This document shows, one piece after another, positions 1-11,044 of a stretch of 64,000 nucleotides of DNA. Made by a program: the position numbers and the translations under genes. The DNA comes from Apoderus coryli (Eukaryota; Arthropoda; Insecta; Coleoptera; Attelabidae). Every line of letters starts with the position of its first letter. Within the stretch, counting starts at the first letter, position 1. The stretch is taken from assembly GCA_911728435.2 (NCBI GenBank), contig OU452198.1, positions 37,291,902 to 37,355,901 on the forward strand, written 5' to 3'. A model generated the notes under the pieces. That model did not search any database, was not told where the DNA came from, and saw only the letters and a program-made list of their open reading frames with translations.

Positions 1-229
1 ATTGCGATGAAGGAAAAGTTCTTTTCAACGCCTTTTGAATGAAAATAATGATTTATTTCATATCTCCAAAGGTAGGTATACCATTAAAAATAAGGGAAAG
101 ATCTTCTAAAGGATATGTTTTATGCTCGTTTGACAGATAAAATATATTTGTTTCAAATGTTCTACGTAAATTTCATAGTGTCAGTTAGTCTCCACACATT
201 TTGTAAATATTCTGTTTTTTTAAACTTAA
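1..229. other. AT-rich sequence before the tandem array
   Basis: I see no gene or clear repeat unit here. It is AT-rich and merges into the tandem array that follows. Confidence 0.4.
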
Positions 230-2020
230 TGACAAATTTGAAAATTTTAAACAAATTCTAGACTTTTAGTGCGCAGATTCTTAAGATATTTTCTATTTTT
301 CAGGCTTGCTACGAGATTTGATGATATTAAGTAATTCTACAGTTTTAGCTGGCACATTCTTAAGAGACGTTCTGTTTTTCTTTTCAAACTTCAAGAAAAT
401 GTCTAATGATAAGCAAATTCTAAGCTTTTAGCTCCCAGATTCTTAAGAATTGTTATTTTTCAGACTTACCGCCAAAATATTCAACAAATTCTACACGTTT
501 AGTTGGCAAAGTCTTAGGAAATTTTGTTTTTCCAGAATTACTAGCAAATTTGAAAATATTAATTAAATTGTAGACCTTTAGCTCGCAGATTCTTAAGAAA
601 TGTTCTCTGTTTAGTAACAAATTTGGTGATGTTAAGAAAATTCTACACTAACTCGCGAATTCTAAAGAAATAATATTTTTTTCCGACTTACTGACAAATT
701 TGATGTTCGCAGACTGAAAATTTATGATCTACACTTTTAGCTCGTAGATTCTTAAGAAATATTCTTTATCAGACTTTTAAGAAATATTCTATTTTCAGAC
801 TTAATGACAAATTTGATGTTATGCAAATTGGACACTTCTCGCTCGCAGACTCTTAGGAAATGTTCTGCATTTCAGACGTCAAGTTCGGTAATATAAAAAA
901 AATTCTACACTTTTAGTTCGCATATTGTTAAAAATTTTTATGTTGTCTGGACTTGCTGGCAAATTTAATAATGGTAAGTAAATTTTACACATTTATATGG
1001 CAGATTCTTAAGAAACATTTTGATTTTTCAAACTAACTGGTAAAATATCTGATATTAAGACTTAAGAATCTATACGTTTCGCTCGTAGATTCTTAAGAAA
1101 TATTCTTTTTCAAACTTTTAAGACGCAGATTCTTAAGAAGTGATATTTTTCAGATTTACTGACAAATTTGATATACAAATTCCAAACTATTAGCTTGTAG
1201 ATTCTAAAGAAATATTATTTTCAGACTTTTAAGACACAGATTCTTAAGAATTTTTACTTTTCCGATTTACTGACAAATTTGATCTGCAAATTCTACACTT
1301 TTAGTTCGCAGATTCTTAAGATATTTTCTATTTTTCGGACTGCTTAGAAGAGTTGATAATATTAAGTAAATTCTACACTTTTAGCTGGCACTTCGTAAGA
1401 AATGTTGTTTTTTTTTAAACTTACTAAACAAATGTATAATGATAAGCCAATTCTAAACTTTTATCTCACAGATTCTTAAGAAATGTTTTTTCAAATTTAC
1501 CAAAATATTCAGCAAATTATACATGACAAATTTGAATCAAATTCTTGACTTTTAGCTAGCAGATTCTTAAGAATTGCTCTCTTTTTACTAATTAATTTGG
1601 TGATTTCGTAAGAAAATTCAATACTTTAACTCGCGGATTCTTACGAAATAATATTTTCTTTAGATATACTGACAAATTTGATAATTTTAAGCAAATTCTA
1701 CATTATTTGAAGTTCGCAAACTCTTATAGGAAATGTTTGTTTTTTCAGACGTCAGGTTCTTAAGAAATATACTTTATCAGACTTTTTAGACGCAGATTCT
1801 TAGGAAATGTTATATTTCAAACTTACTGAAAAAATTGATACGCAAATTCTACACTTTTAGCTCATAGATTCTTAAGAAATATTCTTTTTCAGATTTTTAA
1901 GACACAGAATCGTAAAAACTGTTCTTCTATTTATCAGACTTTGATAATGTTAAGCAGATTTTAGACTTTTAGCCCGCAGATTCTTAGGAAATGATCTGTT
2001 TTTTTTTAACTTAATGGCAA
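230..2020. repeat. Degenerate tandem array, period about 78 bp
   Basis: The same phrases return about every 72-87 bp: a CTTTTAGCTCGCAGATTC block, then TTCTTAAGAAAT, a T-rich stretch with CAGACTTACTGACAAATTTG, then GATAATGTTAAGCAAATTCTACAC. Successive copies of the TTCTTAAGAA core lie near 280, 358, 437, 511, 589, 661 and 748, and the series continues to about 1990. Copies differ by substitutions and indels, and some are shortened (for example around 1100-1250), so this is an old minisatellite or satellite remnant. The core TTCTTAAGAA is itself palindromic. No open reading frame runs through it. Confidence 0.85.
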
Positions 2021-2030
2021 AATAATTACG

Positions 2031-4141
2031 AAATTGTCTGAAAAATATGTTTTTAAAGCTGATGTTCTTTATAATAGAAGACTATAGTAGAAATTGTGGG
2101 TATCAATGAAAACACTTGGCCAATGATGGTTGCTGGGATTTGATTATATTTAAAATGCTTGAGGCTTTTAACTGATCCTACGCTTATTCCTGACCTCAGT
2201 TCCGTATCTTATATCAAAAGTGTCACCTAAACGTTAGGAGCTGTATTCTAAATTTATTCGTAAGTACTAATCATGATTTCGGGCACGTTTTATGGCGATT
2301 ATTAATCGTATATATATATACGTTGTCAATAGATCATAATATGTGAACAATTGAAATATCGCATTTAAAAAGAAATCTGCAAAATACTACGGGTATGTAT
2401 TTTATTGTTGTTTTCATCACTCGTTTCGTGAAAATCAACAACAAGAACGAAACAATATTGGCAAATATTTTGATTTGCACAAAACCGTATATCCAATACA
2501 TATAAGTCACAAAAACAAATCACTTGTGCCTTCCTACATTGCAAAAGAAAACTGGCGCGTATTGTCAATAAAACGACCAACTGTTATTTTTGGCCGAAAG
2601 CCAAAAACAATCTATAACATAAATGCAAGAAAGTAACCCGATTTGAAAATCATGAAATTCGTTTAGGATTGTATTAAAAATGATTTTCATTGTATCCTTT
2701 TCATTCCCAATTCCTAAACGAATCTACAAATTTAGGAAAAAAACAAAAGGTTTGTCAAGGGAATCAAAATACCTTTAAAATAAGCTATATCTCGACCTAC
2801 TTTTCCTATTTAAAGTATGGGCATGGGGCATGACACTCACCCTCGAAGAGGTGACAGTGTAAATTATATGGCTAATAATGTCTGTTTGTCCGGTGTGCCC
2901 TATATATCTCGAACATAATTGCTCGGAGCGACATTCAATTCCTCGCCCCCAAAAAAACCCCACCATATAATACCATGCAAAAATATTGGTTGCAAACTAG
3001 ATTATTTAAGAAAATCGAATACGATATTAGCACTTTGGCAGCTCTGTATCTCGGTTAAAGGGTAATATTTGCCAAATCTCAATATTTTTACCCAAGGAAT
3101 TTGCAGTTTTACTGCGTACCATTAATTATGGGACACCCTGTGTATATAATATTTGCAGCACTCGCCTACAGATCATACTCGTAGGAAATATATGTCATTT
3201 CATTTCAACTTGATTCCTAACTTATTGTAGAGAAAACTTGATTCATACATAAACAATAGGTACGAAATTAGAGATTCTCCAAATATCATTTATTCCGTTA
3301 TTCAAGAGATTGAAAATAATAATGGCTATATTAAACTGGTCAGGACAAAGTTATTTTAAAACATATAGGTACTATAAAGTAAATGTATTATCAGTATTAT
3401 TCTTAACTTGCATTTTTTTATTTCTTATTACTATATAAGACATGACTTGAGGACAAACGGTGCGGTAAAACTGGTTTTTAAAACGAAGAAAAACAAAACG
3501 AAAATAATGAAAAGTACTACGAAAGAGTGGTTTTGTTGTGACCGTAGTAAATTCCACCACATTGTAGTTCTAAATATGTATTATCCACTTAAGTATGAGT
3601 TGATATTTATTTTACTATTATGAAGAAACTTAATTGAAAAACCATGTTCAATGTGTTGTATTTGTTTAATTCTCATTGGATTTTGAACTTTTATAAGAAC
3701 AAACGTAATTTTACATAAGTACTTGCACTTTTAGGCATTCTGGAGCGTCTCGTTATAGACGCTTACAAGATTCCTCTACGCTTATGAAAACGGTTTTCAA
3801 ATGCGTGTTCGTGATTTTTAGTAGCAGTTGCAAAGATGTCAAGTGATGAAGCAGGCCTACTTTTGTTAAATTTTCTTCCTCGCTGTAGGAAAAAGAACAA
3901 GAGGCGGAAATTTTTAAACTTCTTCTTTTCTGACCAATATAGCCTTCAACTTTAAAAATCGAGTTACTGTTATCCTCTTCCGAATCCCTGTCTATACCAA
4001 GAAAGATACTTTGATATTTAACTTCCTGAGTGTTACGGGTTTTGAATAAGAGAAGTTGAATTCCAGACTTTGAAGCATGAGAGATAGTAATTACCGGTTT
4101 CTATTTTATTATTGATAGTGTGAGTAGATTTCGCCACGCTC
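2031..4141. other. No gene recognised
   Basis: AT-rich sequence with only short, composition-driven reading frames. A GGACACCCTG motif near 3131 resembles the end of a Tc1/mariner inverted repeat but no partner end was found. Confidence 0.4.
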
Positions 4142-4149
4142 CAATGATC

Positions 4150-4773
4150 CAGTGGCGCCTCGTGGGTAATTTTATTAGGTAGGCAATAGGTAAAAAATGG
4201 ATGTGAAGAAAAAGGCGCCAAAGGCGGAATTTTTTGATTGTCAAGGTCAAGGTAGGTGCCTAAGCTCAACGTAAACACGTTCCTACGCAATAGAACACAT
4301 ATTATTTCAATAGGTATTATATAAAAGTTCTCAATCACCACCAGTTTTTTCTGTATATTCATTTAAATATATTCAAGAAAAAGTACCACAATTTTGAGCA
4401 AAAGACATGTATTTTCGGCCGTATTTGGTAGTACATACTATTACCCGGTGACCGGTAGCGCAAAACTTTTGACATGTACATAGGTGTATACGAGTATACG
4501 GTGTAGGCGACGATAACAGTTGCCTGTAAAAATGCGAAGTCTCGGTAGTGGGTTATTACACCAGCGGTAAACCTATTTTGCGGTAGTTATATTATACCTA
4601 CAGATAATTATTGAATTAAAGGGGATGTTTTAAAGGTTTAAGGTAGAAAATGAAATTAATATAAGAATCAATATATTTTTTTTTAATTATGGAGTCAATA
4701 ATAATAAATTGAGTATTTAATTTAGGGCGAAGTTTTAAAGGTAGGCGGTGCCTACCCCGACCAGCCGCCACTG
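4150..4773. mobile_element. Non-autonomous hAT-type element with 8-bp TSD
   Basis: The left end reads CAGTGGCGCCTCGTGGGTA and the right end, reverse-complemented, reads CAGTGGCGGCTGGTCGGGGT, so the ends form an imperfect terminal inverted repeat beginning CAGTGGCG. The flanks are exact 8-bp direct copies, CAATGATC at 4142-4149 and at 4774-4781. An 8-bp duplication with a CAGTG-type terminus is the signature of hAT transposons. At 624 bp with no transposase frame it is a deletion derivative or MITE mobilised in trans. No related full-length copy is visible in the window. Confidence 0.85.
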
Positions 4774-4781
4774 CAATGATC

Positions 4782-5310
4782 ATCGACTTTTCCATCGCTT
4801 CGTGTAGATCATGGTTTTCTGTTGGAAGTTTCCTTCATCTATAATCAAAAGTCTAGGATGATGGAAGTTGCATTGTTTACACTCCATCTTTACCAGTCTT
4901 CCTTCCTAGTTTAGCGCTGCCAATATTGAGATATCCAAATATATACTCACAGACTCATTACTTGAATAACGGACTCCATACTGATATATTTATAATTCTC
5001 TTAATATTTTGTTTCATGACAAATTATTTAGTAGGTAGGTAGTTAGGTTCAAGATAAGCGAACCTTCCAATGCAACCACACGAGGGTCTATTGTGGCTCA
5101 TGTCTATGGATTATTTTGCGGGGTAAGCTTTCTTTTAGACTGGCTGATGGAAGGACTACTTCACCGAATGTTGTAAATCTAATTCTAGCTTCGGTTATTC
5201 AGCACTTTCATCAAACTCCAGGCACAAATTCTGATTTTTCCGACAGATCCAACCTGGAGAGATACGACAATGAGGACAGTGAAGTGAAGTCCGTAGGATA
5301 AGTAAGAAAA
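4782..5310. other. No gene recognised
   Basis: A 61-residue frame at 5116-5301 has no recognisable motif and is probably chance. Otherwise I see nothing. Confidence 0.35.
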
Positions 5311-5314
5311 AAAT

Positions 5315-5563
5315 TTACGATTTCTCTTTCTCGTCAGAATAGGCGTCAGTTTCAGCGATTACTTCATCATTGGACTTAAATTTCTTTCCAGCAAGCATTC
5401 TCTTGAGATCTGAAAACAGGAAAAAGTCGCTGGGGGCTAAATCTGGAGAAAACGATGGGAGGGCAAGCAATTCGAAGCCCAGTTTATTCAATTTTGCCAT
5501 AGTTTTCATCGATTTGTGACACTTTTTCCTTTTTTTTTCAATAACAAAAGTTGCTTCACACAA
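5315..5563 (-). pseudogene. Mariner transposase C-terminal fragment
   Basis: The minus-strand frame contains KSMKTMAKLNKLGFELL, then SFSPDLAPSDFFLFSDLK and MLAGKKFKSNDEVIAET, which is the C-terminal catalytic part of a mariner-family transposase. The third catalytic Asp (SPDL) is kept. The second, expected in an HDN motif just upstream of HKSMKT, is replaced by lysine-rich sequence (EKKRKKCH). Nothing recognisable as the N-terminal DNA-binding half lies upstream, and no inverted repeats are evident, so this is a short dead relic. Confidence 0.75.
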
Positions 5564-5866
5564 AATGCTATTAACGCCATCTATTTGTCATCCTATGGTC
5601 TTTTTGAATGACCTAATACTTACGGCCAGCAGCTGCCTAGTTCCCTCTAATGGTTCAAACTTGGAAGTTAATTCCAAAAGTTCGGAATTGCAGATTCTGA
5701 TTCGATAATTTCCCATTCAGCACTCTAAATTGTTAGAGAATCCGCCGTTTCATTTCCATTAAACTAGACGGGCCGGACAATCTGTAAAATGTCGGATCAC
5801 TGCGATATGGCACATATTAGCCCTAAGCATCTGACTTAATCCTAGGAACCGTTATACCGTTCTAGG

Positions 5867-6345
5867 TTGGCATTAGGTCTAATCCGGGATTCCGACAAAC
5901 ATGTCGTACAAGGGAGTTCAAGTGATAGGGGTAAGAGCGGCGCGGATTTGTTCGCCAAATATTTCCAGACTGTATATGTCGCTGATCTGTGCCTTCACAG
6001 AGTAGCCTTTCCTAGGTCTCGGATTTTCATGTATCCCTCATTAGTGTATTTAAGGAGCTTTTTGGGTTGCGAGAGAAGAGGTCGGCGGGTTCTGAAGGAA
6101 TTCTCCCGTTATGTCTCTCTTATGGAAAACTAGCTGTATAACTCCAATTTTCAAATTCGGCAATAAAAACGCTGTATTTAACTACAGACCTGTATATATA
6201 ATCAGTGCCATCCCAAAGCTCTTCGAAAGTCTGCTTACTGGACATCTGACAGCTGCTTTGGGTCCTTTAATAATCGACAAATAATTCGGTTTTCGAGCTG
6301 TAAGATTCACTGAGCTCAATCTGTTAGAGTTGACGATTTATTATA
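5867..6345 (+). pseudogene. LINE reverse transcriptase N-terminal fragment (Jockey-like)
   Basis: The open part (5867-6133) includes FAKYFQTVYV, typical of the linker between endonuclease and reverse transcriptase in Jockey-type elements. After a frame change, 6120-6340 reads CITPIFKFGNKNAVFNYRP, then AIPKLFESLLTG and, past an in-frame stop, FGFRA, which match RT motifs 1-2a (the PIFK.G..N..NYRPI and K.FE signatures). The catalytic YADD region is absent because the copy stops near 6345 at an ACAAGGTGTCC motif. It is a frameshifted, 3'-truncated relic. Confidence 0.7.
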
Positions 6346-6349
6346 TACA

Positions 6350-7340
6350 AGGTGTCCATGAAATGACGTATCGTTTTTTCGGAATAATTGCTAAACGCCT
6401 TTATCGATTTGCACTAATTTTGGAACCAACCATTACTACTATTATTGGCGTGTTTTGACGCAAATGCGATATTCGTAAATCAGTTTGTATTTTTGTTGCC
6501 CACTGCACAAATGACTTTAATTATTTCTCTGACACTAGCTGATTTCATTTAAAGACTTTTCTCTCTTGAAAAATTTGCGCTAGACATGCCGTTTCTTAAG
6601 AAAAAAATGATTTACAATACCTTGAAATTGATCGTTGGCGTCTATTCGAAACGAAAAAAACATTAAAAAGTTTTAATGTTATCAGCATGCGGTATGTTAC
6701 CGCGAGGCTTGAGCAGCCAAAAACTCCGGGCACTCCACTTCCGGCCAGTCAAATTATATTTTTCTCGATAATTGATTTAGTATGTTTTCTGAATAACTAT
6801 GAAATTATACTACATGTGCCATGCTCATTGTGAGGCATCATATGCTCGGTAATTAAAATTTAGGTTAATTAAATATTAAATGCCACGGTAGAGTGAAATT
6901 TTTTATTTAAATTTAAATTATCCAAAATTAATGCTTTAAACAGTGCATTACATTTTATACAAACGTATTTATTGTATAAGAATGTTGAATAAAAAAAACT
7001 ATTAAAATCTTTTATACAAATTGAGAATAAAATAATAAGTCCAACGAACTTATTTGGTAATGACCTTATAAATACAATAGAAGCAGCGAACTTGAATTTA
7101 ATGTTTATTATGGTATTTTAACATTCGAATTAGATTCTAATTGTACTCATCACGTTTTAAATCAGATAATACCGTATCTTCACAAAAGTATCGTAGCGTT
7201 TACATTTTATACAAGGTTTCTCAAAATTAACGGGATTTTCGTTGACGATATCAGATTTTTTATACTGATAAAGAAAAATTAAATAAACTAATACATATTC
7301 ACATACAAATCAAGACGTAGCAATTCATAGAGAAAGCATA
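6350..7340. other. No gene recognised
   Basis: AT-rich sequence. It starts with ACAAGGTGTCC, resembling a worn Tc1/mariner end, and I could not place a matching opposite end with confidence. Confidence 0.35.
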
Positions 7341-7341
7341 C

Positions 7342-7415
7342 GCCATGGTAGTTCATTTGGTAGAACACCTGACCTGCAATCGGGAGATTTGTGGTTCGAA
7401 TTCCACTTGTGTCTA
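7342..7415 (+). repeat. tRNA-like sequence (SINE head or tRNA relic)
   Basis: The sequence has a D-arm-like GGTAGTTCATTTGGTAGAAC, an anticodon-like stem CCTGA/TCGGG enclosing CCTGCAA (would be UGC, Ala) and a B-box GGTTCGAATTC at 7392-7402. The acceptor ends do not pair, the T-stem is imperfect and position 33 is C rather than T, so I do not call a functional tRNA gene. It is more likely a tRNA-derived SINE head or pseudogene. Confidence 0.5.
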
Positions 7416-7509
7416 TAATTTTTTTTAACTTCGTAAATATTAGATTATTTCATGCACATCTTTCCTGTATTTTTTCTTATAATCCATACAATAGGAAAGA
7501 AACATGTCA

Positions 7510-7697
7510 TTATTTCTCGCAGTCTCCGGGACTGGCGTTGTGTGTATTTCTTTACTGCTGGCTTGCACAACCATCTGCCAATAGAAATCAAATCGTTATC
7601 ATCCCTTCCTAGATTCCGTCAAGCTCTAAAAACATACTTGTTAGAAAGAGCTTTTTATGCAGTAAGTGACTTTTTTAATATAATATGTATTACTTAG
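7510..7697 (+). pseudogene. LINE ORF2 C-terminal tail fragment
   Basis: This frame ends HNHLPIEIKSLSSLPRF, then KTYLLERAFYAVSDFF, which is the conserved end of Jockey-like LINE ORF2 proteins (the FN.LP.EI motif followed by a helical tail and stop). The reverse transcriptase upstream is missing, so it is a 5'-truncated 3' remnant. Its 3' side runs into the CT tract that belongs to the oppositely oriented RTE-like LINE. Confidence 0.6.
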
Positions 7698-7723
7698 TCT
7701 GAATACGACGGGATTTCTCTTGC

Positions 7724-7743
7724 TTCTCTCTCTCTCTCTCTCT
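7724..7743. repeat. (CT)n microsatellite, tail of the adjacent LINE
   Basis: A run of CT dinucleotides. On the minus strand it is (AG)n directly following the stop codon of the RTE-like LINE, so I read it as the simple-repeat 3' tail of that element. Confidence 0.7.
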
Positions 7744-9450
7744 AGGTGCCATCTCCGCGACGAAGATTGGCGATCATCATGGTAATTCTTATTTTGGATG
7801 CAGCTGCTCTAAAAAGCTCTATCGAGGAACATCCAAACCACTCTCTCAAGTTTCTCAACCAGGATATCCTTCTTCTACCCACGCTTCTTGTACCTTGGAT
7901 CCTTCCCTGCATTATCAATTGAAGTAAGGCGTATCTTGGTCCACGAGTCACATGGCCGAGATACTGCAGTTTTCTGCTTTTAATTGTTATTAACAACTCT
8001 CTTTCAATGTTTAGTCGCTCAAGTATTTCTAAGTTAGTTATCCGATCGACCCATGACACCTTCAGTAGTCTTCTTCTTCTTCTAGTCTTTTGGTTATTTC
8101 TGCGTTCAGAGTCCATGCCTCGACGCCATAAAGCAGAGTGGCAAAAACATAACATCTAACTAATCTCAGTCTCAGTTTTAGGCTTAGACCTCTATTGCAC
8201 AAAACTCTTTTCATGCTATTGAAATTGGACCTTGCTATTTCTATGCGTGCTTTTATTTCTTTCGTGTAGTCGTTATTACAAGTAACTGTTGTTCCAAGAT
8301 AAGTATACTTCTCTACCTGTTCGATGGGTTCACCTTTGACGATTATCTGTTCGTTGTTAGTCTGGGCCTTCTTTGTTATTTTCATGAACTTTGTTTTGTT
8401 TACGTTGAGTGTAAGGCCGTATTCTTCGCTATATCGAACAAGTTTGTCCATGATTCTTTGTAGATCTTCCAGGTTTTCCGTTAAAATTACGGTATCATCA
8501 GCGTATCTTAGAACAACTATAGGCACTCCATTTACTTTTATTCCTGCACTGTCATTTTCCATTGCCCTTTTTAGAATCTCTTCAGAGTAGGCATTAAACA
8601 AAATAGGTGACAGAACACAACCTTGACGTACACCTCTCTTTATTGAGATGGTGCCAGAATTTTGTTGATCTACTTTGACGATGGCATTTTGGTTGTAATA
8701 GAGGTTTGAGATGATTTGCAGGTCTTGGTGGTCTAGGTTTTTACATTGTAATATTTCCATCAACTGGTCGTGGCGGACCCTGTCAAACGCCTTATTATAG
8801 TCGATGAAGCAGGCATATACGTCCTGATTAACATCTAGGCATCGCTGCACTATTACGTTGAATGCGAATAGTGCTTCTCTTGTACCTAATCCTTTGCGAA
8901 AGCCAAACTGACTGTCACTTATATCCAGATCGAGTTTCTGGTGGATGCGGTTGAGTATAATTTTTAACAGTAGTTTCAAAGTGTGGGACATGAGGCTTAT
9001 GGTACGGTGGTCACTGCACTCTTTTGCACCCGATTTTTTCGGTAAACATATGAAGACTGATGAGAGCCATTCCTTTGGTAGTTTTCCAGACTCATAGACG
9101 CTGTTCAAGAGTCTCACCACGACATCCATATCTTGATCACTTATGATCTTAAGAATGTCGATAGGAATTCCGTCGGGGCCAGGAGATTTACCGTTGCTCA
9201 TGTTGTTTAGTGTGTGGGTGACTTCGTCCTTCGTGATTTCGGGACCTGTGTCTTCCAGTCCTACCCTAGCTACGAATGTGATACTTCTCACATCGTCGAA
9301 AAGGTCTTTTATATATTCCTGCCATCTCTTCAGTTTGTCTTCTGTGTTTGATAGTGTTTTCCCATTTTTATCTAAGAGGATTGTAGTAATCTTTCCTTTT
9401 CTGAGACCTGCCAATTCTTTTATCTTCTTATGTAGGTTATACAAGTCAAA
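7742..9450 (-). pseudogene. 5'-truncated RTE-like LINE ORF2 (reverse transcriptase)
   Basis: The main frame (9444-8062) encodes 460 residues. It has NGKSPGPDGIP near residue 84, motif A ACFIDYNKAFDRV (Asp215), motif B GVRQGCVLSPILF near 271-283 and motif C LRYADDTVIL (YADD at 314-317), so the polymerase centre is intact. The C-terminal part continues in another frame (8155-7742) with LLKVSWVDRITN, LQYLGHVTRG and SVGRRRISWLRNL, ending at TAG on the element's edge. The frame switch coincides with a (GAA)n tract near 8075, which replaces about ten residues. The endonuclease domain is missing because the copy is truncated near 9450. Clade is inferred from the tail motifs and the near absence of a 3'UTR; RTE-like is likely, not certain. 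Confidence 0.85.
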
Positions 9451-9459
9451 TCTGCTCTA

Positions 9460-9984
9460 GCTTAGTCAGGAAATTTTCTAAGAGCTCGTTGTCCGACTTA
9501 TTCTTCGCGATTCAGTTCCTTAATCTTTCATAATTCAAAGATTGATGACCCGAGTAAGAAGACTTGGTATTTATAGTAACATCAACTGCAAAATCAAACC
9601 GATGCCACACCAAATACTTTAATTGGTGGATGCGCACCTTAGATCAGGATTGCAATGTATTAATTTTGTAATAACCACCAATAGAAAGCGAAACCTTAAT
9701 AATTTTACTGAGATTTTTTTTCATGTATAAATATTTTTAATTGTTATAGTGTTACTTTTTATTTTTGTTATGAATATTTTTTGTAAAACAGTAACCAAAT
9801 ACTAAAGGTATTGTGTTTGGGTAGCCAAGCAAATTTTAGATATCTACTAATTGTACTTTTTGCATAATAGGAATAATTCAACGTGTTATACTTTTTTTAT
9901 GCGCTTAGGTAAATCTTAAAAATCATTGTTCAGTATAATATGTTTTCGACGTGAAATTCAATCAATCTTAAATAACTTTTTTAG
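9460..9984. other. No gene recognised
   Basis: AT-rich spacer between the RTE-like LINE and the Tc1-like element. Nothing further is seen. Confidence 0.35.
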
Positions 9985-10221
9985 TATTGTATCAATTTTG
10001 ACAATTTTTTTTCTAGTTTTATTGTCATCATTTTTTCATATCGAAACTTGAAAAATTTCGAACGGATTTTCTTGTTATACAGGGTTGAACAAAAAGTTAC
10101 ATTTTACTCTAAACTTTTCAACACCCTGTAGAAAAAAACTCACCACCGAATAATGATTTTTTTTGAGGTCCCATCTTTTCTGAACAACTTGTTTTTTGAT
10201 TCATACCGATATCTGTATATT

Positions 10222-10510
10222 CTGAAAGGATTTCTTCGTCTTCAGGTTCTTCGAGAGCGAACAGCCTCTGCTCCAGCTTTGGTTAGAAGACTGGTAGATG
10301 TTCACGGACCTTAGTTTCACCGAATACCGTACGCAGAAGGTTAGCAGAAGATAATCTAAAATCTCGTGTACCTGCTACAGGTCCTCTATTAGATGCAGGT
10401 CATGAAGATTGGGACATGAACGAATGGCGAAATGTACGACTCTCGTTTCACGCGATATTCACCTGACGGACGTCAAATAGTAATAAGACACCACGCCACT
10501 GGTATTATGT
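10222..10510 (+). pseudogene. Tc1-like transposase, N-terminal half
   Basis: Frames here give RTASAPALVRRLVDVHG, then VSPNTVRRRLAEDNLKSRVP and EWRNVRL followed by SRFTRYSPDGRQIVIR, which is the HTH region and start of the DDE core of a Tc1 transposase. The FSDES motif holding the first catalytic Asp is missing: the sequence jumps from the NV to the SRF side, with a frame change. The reading frame is then cut by foreign DNA and resumes at 13685. The copy therefore cannot encode an active enzyme. Confidence 0.75.
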
Positions 10511-11044
10511 ATACTAGTTGGGTAGTTTTATAGATATTTTCTATTAGTTTGGGAAATATAATATTTTTGTGAATATTATTTTAAGTAGATTGTTAACAAA
10601 TGTTCCTAAACTGTCCTTTTAGTCATCAAATTTAAGGGTCTGTTTTCTATCTATCTTATCGTTTATTGATATGGGTTTTACGAAACCCAATAAACACATC
10701 TGCAAGTAGGTACATGAATAACAAAAATATATAATTTTTGTCTCTTTTCTTTGTTCAACTTTTAGAAACAGATGGACCGTGTTTTCTTGTTCGAAGAATG
10801 ACATGTTTTAAATACAGTGTGGACTCACTTTTGAACATCGAAATGTCTTCATGTAAATTAAACTTTTATTATTATATACAGAAGCTAGTAGTTGGGGAGT
10901 TACCAAGGTTTCCCATAACAAAGAATAAATATAAAGGGCGTCGAAAATATGAACATGGGTTTTCATCCAGTTAGCTTTTCCGGAGATTAAGAAGTCATTA
11001 TATAATCGTATTGTTCCTAACTTTACAAATAGTAGTGTCTTGTT

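Noticed and set aside
1..2020. A CRISPR-like array
   Set aside because: Units vary throughout, there is no constant repeat with unique spacers, and the genome is eukaryotic.
7342..7415. A tRNA-Ala(UGC)-like gene
   Set aside because: The acceptor ends do not pair, the T-stem is imperfect and position 33 is not T; kept only as a tRNA-like repeat.
8324..8590. Plus-strand ORFs within 8.3-9.5 kb
   Set aside because: They are antisense shadows of the RTE-like reverse transcriptase.
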